DNA from: Eriocheir sinensis
Taxonomy: Eukaryota; Arthropoda; Malacostraca; Decapoda; Varunidae
Length of the DNA: 64,000 nt
Assembly: GCF_024679095.1 (NCBI RefSeq)
Contig: NC_066544.1
Coordinates: 3,655,438 to 3,719,437, forward strand
Direction of reading: 5' to 3'
Within the stretch, counting starts at the first letter, position 1, and each line of letters opens with the position of its first letter. Position numbers and translations under genes: made by a program. The notes under the pieces are model-generated. The model searched no databases. It was given only the letters and a program-made list of their open reading frames with translations, and was not told where the DNA came from. This document shows, piece by piece, positions 63,100 to 64,000 of this stretch.

Positions 63100-63618
63100 G
63101 GTGAAATCAAGGTTACTTTGGTTTAGGACTTTGATATAACGTTTATAAGTAGTTTAGTCAGTGAGACTGGTAAGAACTAACACTGGGAATGGGGTGTATT
63201 TAGTACTAAATCTGACTCAACGCCCTATGCATTAAAAACCTTAACCTGTGCTCAAAGTTAAATTACTATTTGCCTGAGAATCGGCCACTGAGAGTTGAGT
63301 CCCAAATTTTGTCCTGTATATTTTTTGCTGAAACTTTGATAACCACTAACTCATCATATGAACATTAGGTATTTTTTTTACTCGTACACCAGTCTCGAGA
63401 TGGCTTTACTTACCCTTCTCATCTGATAGAGCTTTTCATCCTGAGCAATTTGAACCCCATATATACCCACCGCAAATTATTTATCATGTTGACAGTGATT
63501 TTTAAAGATTTACCTATTTCGGGCAAACGCCCATTGAGCAGCCGCAACATACCCTCAGGTGTATTGTCTGGGTGGTAACTGACAGTGATTTATTAAAGAT
63601 TTATCTACTTGGGGCAAT
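63100..63618. other. Unassigned sequence with a diverged direct repeat
   Basis: TGACAGTGATTTTTAAAGATTTACCTA (63491) recurs as TGACAGTGATTTATTAAAGATTTATCTA (63580). No gene was recognised and no Harbinger right end was seen. Confidence 0.5.
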
Positions 63619-63619
63619 G

Positions 63620-63784
63620 TAGGTTACTATCGAGTGGCTAGGTTACGATCGAGTGGCTAGTTTACTATCGAGTGGCTAGGTTTCTATTGAGTGGCTAGGT
63701 TACTATCGAGTGGCTAGGTTACTATCGAGTGGCTAGGTTACTATCGAGTGGCTAGGTTACTATCGAGTGGCTAGGTTACGATCC
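63620..63784. repeat. 19-bp minisatellite, about nine units
   Basis: Unit TAGGTTACTATCGAGTGGC repeats head to tail, with variants TTACGATC, TTTCTATT and TAGTTTAC. The central five units are identical. Confidence 0.95.
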
Positions 63785-64000
63785 AAGGGCTTAATGATCT
63801 TTAGTTTCGTTTCCAGTAGGAAATTCCTATGGCTGCGTGTACTGTGAGTGTGTGCCGCTGCTGCTTCTCATTTGTGAGGACGAAACTATTTTTTCCTGGT
63901 AGATTTCTGTCTATTTAAGGGTTTTTAGTGATTAGGCTATGAAGTGTAGACTAACTCAACAAGATTACCACTAGGACAACAACGTACAACAATTAATTAC

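Noticed and set aside
63094..63130. Second exon of the Harbinger transposase
   Set aside because: An acceptor-like TTTCTGGCAG precedes it and the first codons (EVKSR) could fit, but the frame stops after about a dozen residues and the expected conserved block with the catalytic Glu is absent.

Overview
This window reads as a repeat-dominated intergenic region of an invertebrate nuclear genome, most likely an arthropod and plausibly a decapod crustacean. That placement is an inference. It rests on the mixture of CR1-, I- and jockey-type LINEs, an env-bearing Ty3/gypsy element, RLE-type retroelements, Harbinger elements, tRNA-derived SINEs and very dense micro- and minisatellites. I recognise no ordinary single-copy host gene. 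Nearly every protein-like signal comes from a transposable element, and most copies are broken. The best-preserved reading frames are a Harbinger transposase (62.0-62.8 kb), a CR1 reverse transcriptase (54.7-56.1 kb) and the 3' part of an RLE retroelement (23.0-23.7 kb).

Layout. 0-9.5 kb: LINE debris (families here called A, B/CR1, C and E), a SINE, two terminal-inverted-repeat (TIR) elements, and a family-A LINE inserted into an older, oppositely oriented family-A copy. 9.5-18.6 kb: an env-containing Ty3/gypsy element (LTR, gag, pro-RT-RH, IN, SINE, env, LTR) whose two LTRs do not match each other. 18.6-24.0 kb: three RLE-type retroelement copies in a row, each abutting (ACT)n, the first split by a hairpin element. 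24.2-28.3 kb: a CR1 fragment, a 27-bp minisatellite, GC-rich stem-loops, a gag fragment and the end of a minisatellite-carrying LTR element (Y). 28.4-31.4 kb: a CR1 endonuclease fragment split by a hairpin element and by a Harbinger element flanked by TAA. 32-39.3 kb: another LINE endonuclease remnant, then a near full-length I-superfamily LINE. 40.7-44.5 kb: pieces of LTR element X enclosing an inverted second copy of the env element, itself broken by two SINEs and by LINE sequence. 45.1-46.9 kb: a second Y element, inverted, with a long internal minisatellite. 47.1-49.9 kb: hAT and Mutator-like transposase fragments, hAT-like ends and a gag zinc knuckle. 50.2-60.8 kb: more LINE copies, including CR1 nested in family-A, plus (GT)n, (CT)n and (CA)n tracts. 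61.4-64.0 kb: a fragment of an uncharacterised invertebrate gene cut by a Harbinger element, then satellites.

The sequence allows a relative order of many insertions (host LINE, then insert, then insert in insert). The strongest observations are the microsatellite-associated RLE elements, the discordant LTRs of the env element, the Y elements that carry their own minisatellites, and the Harbinger insertion whose TAA target duplication can be read directly against an uninterrupted CR1 copy. LINE family letters are local labels. Clade names are judged from motifs only, without database searches.
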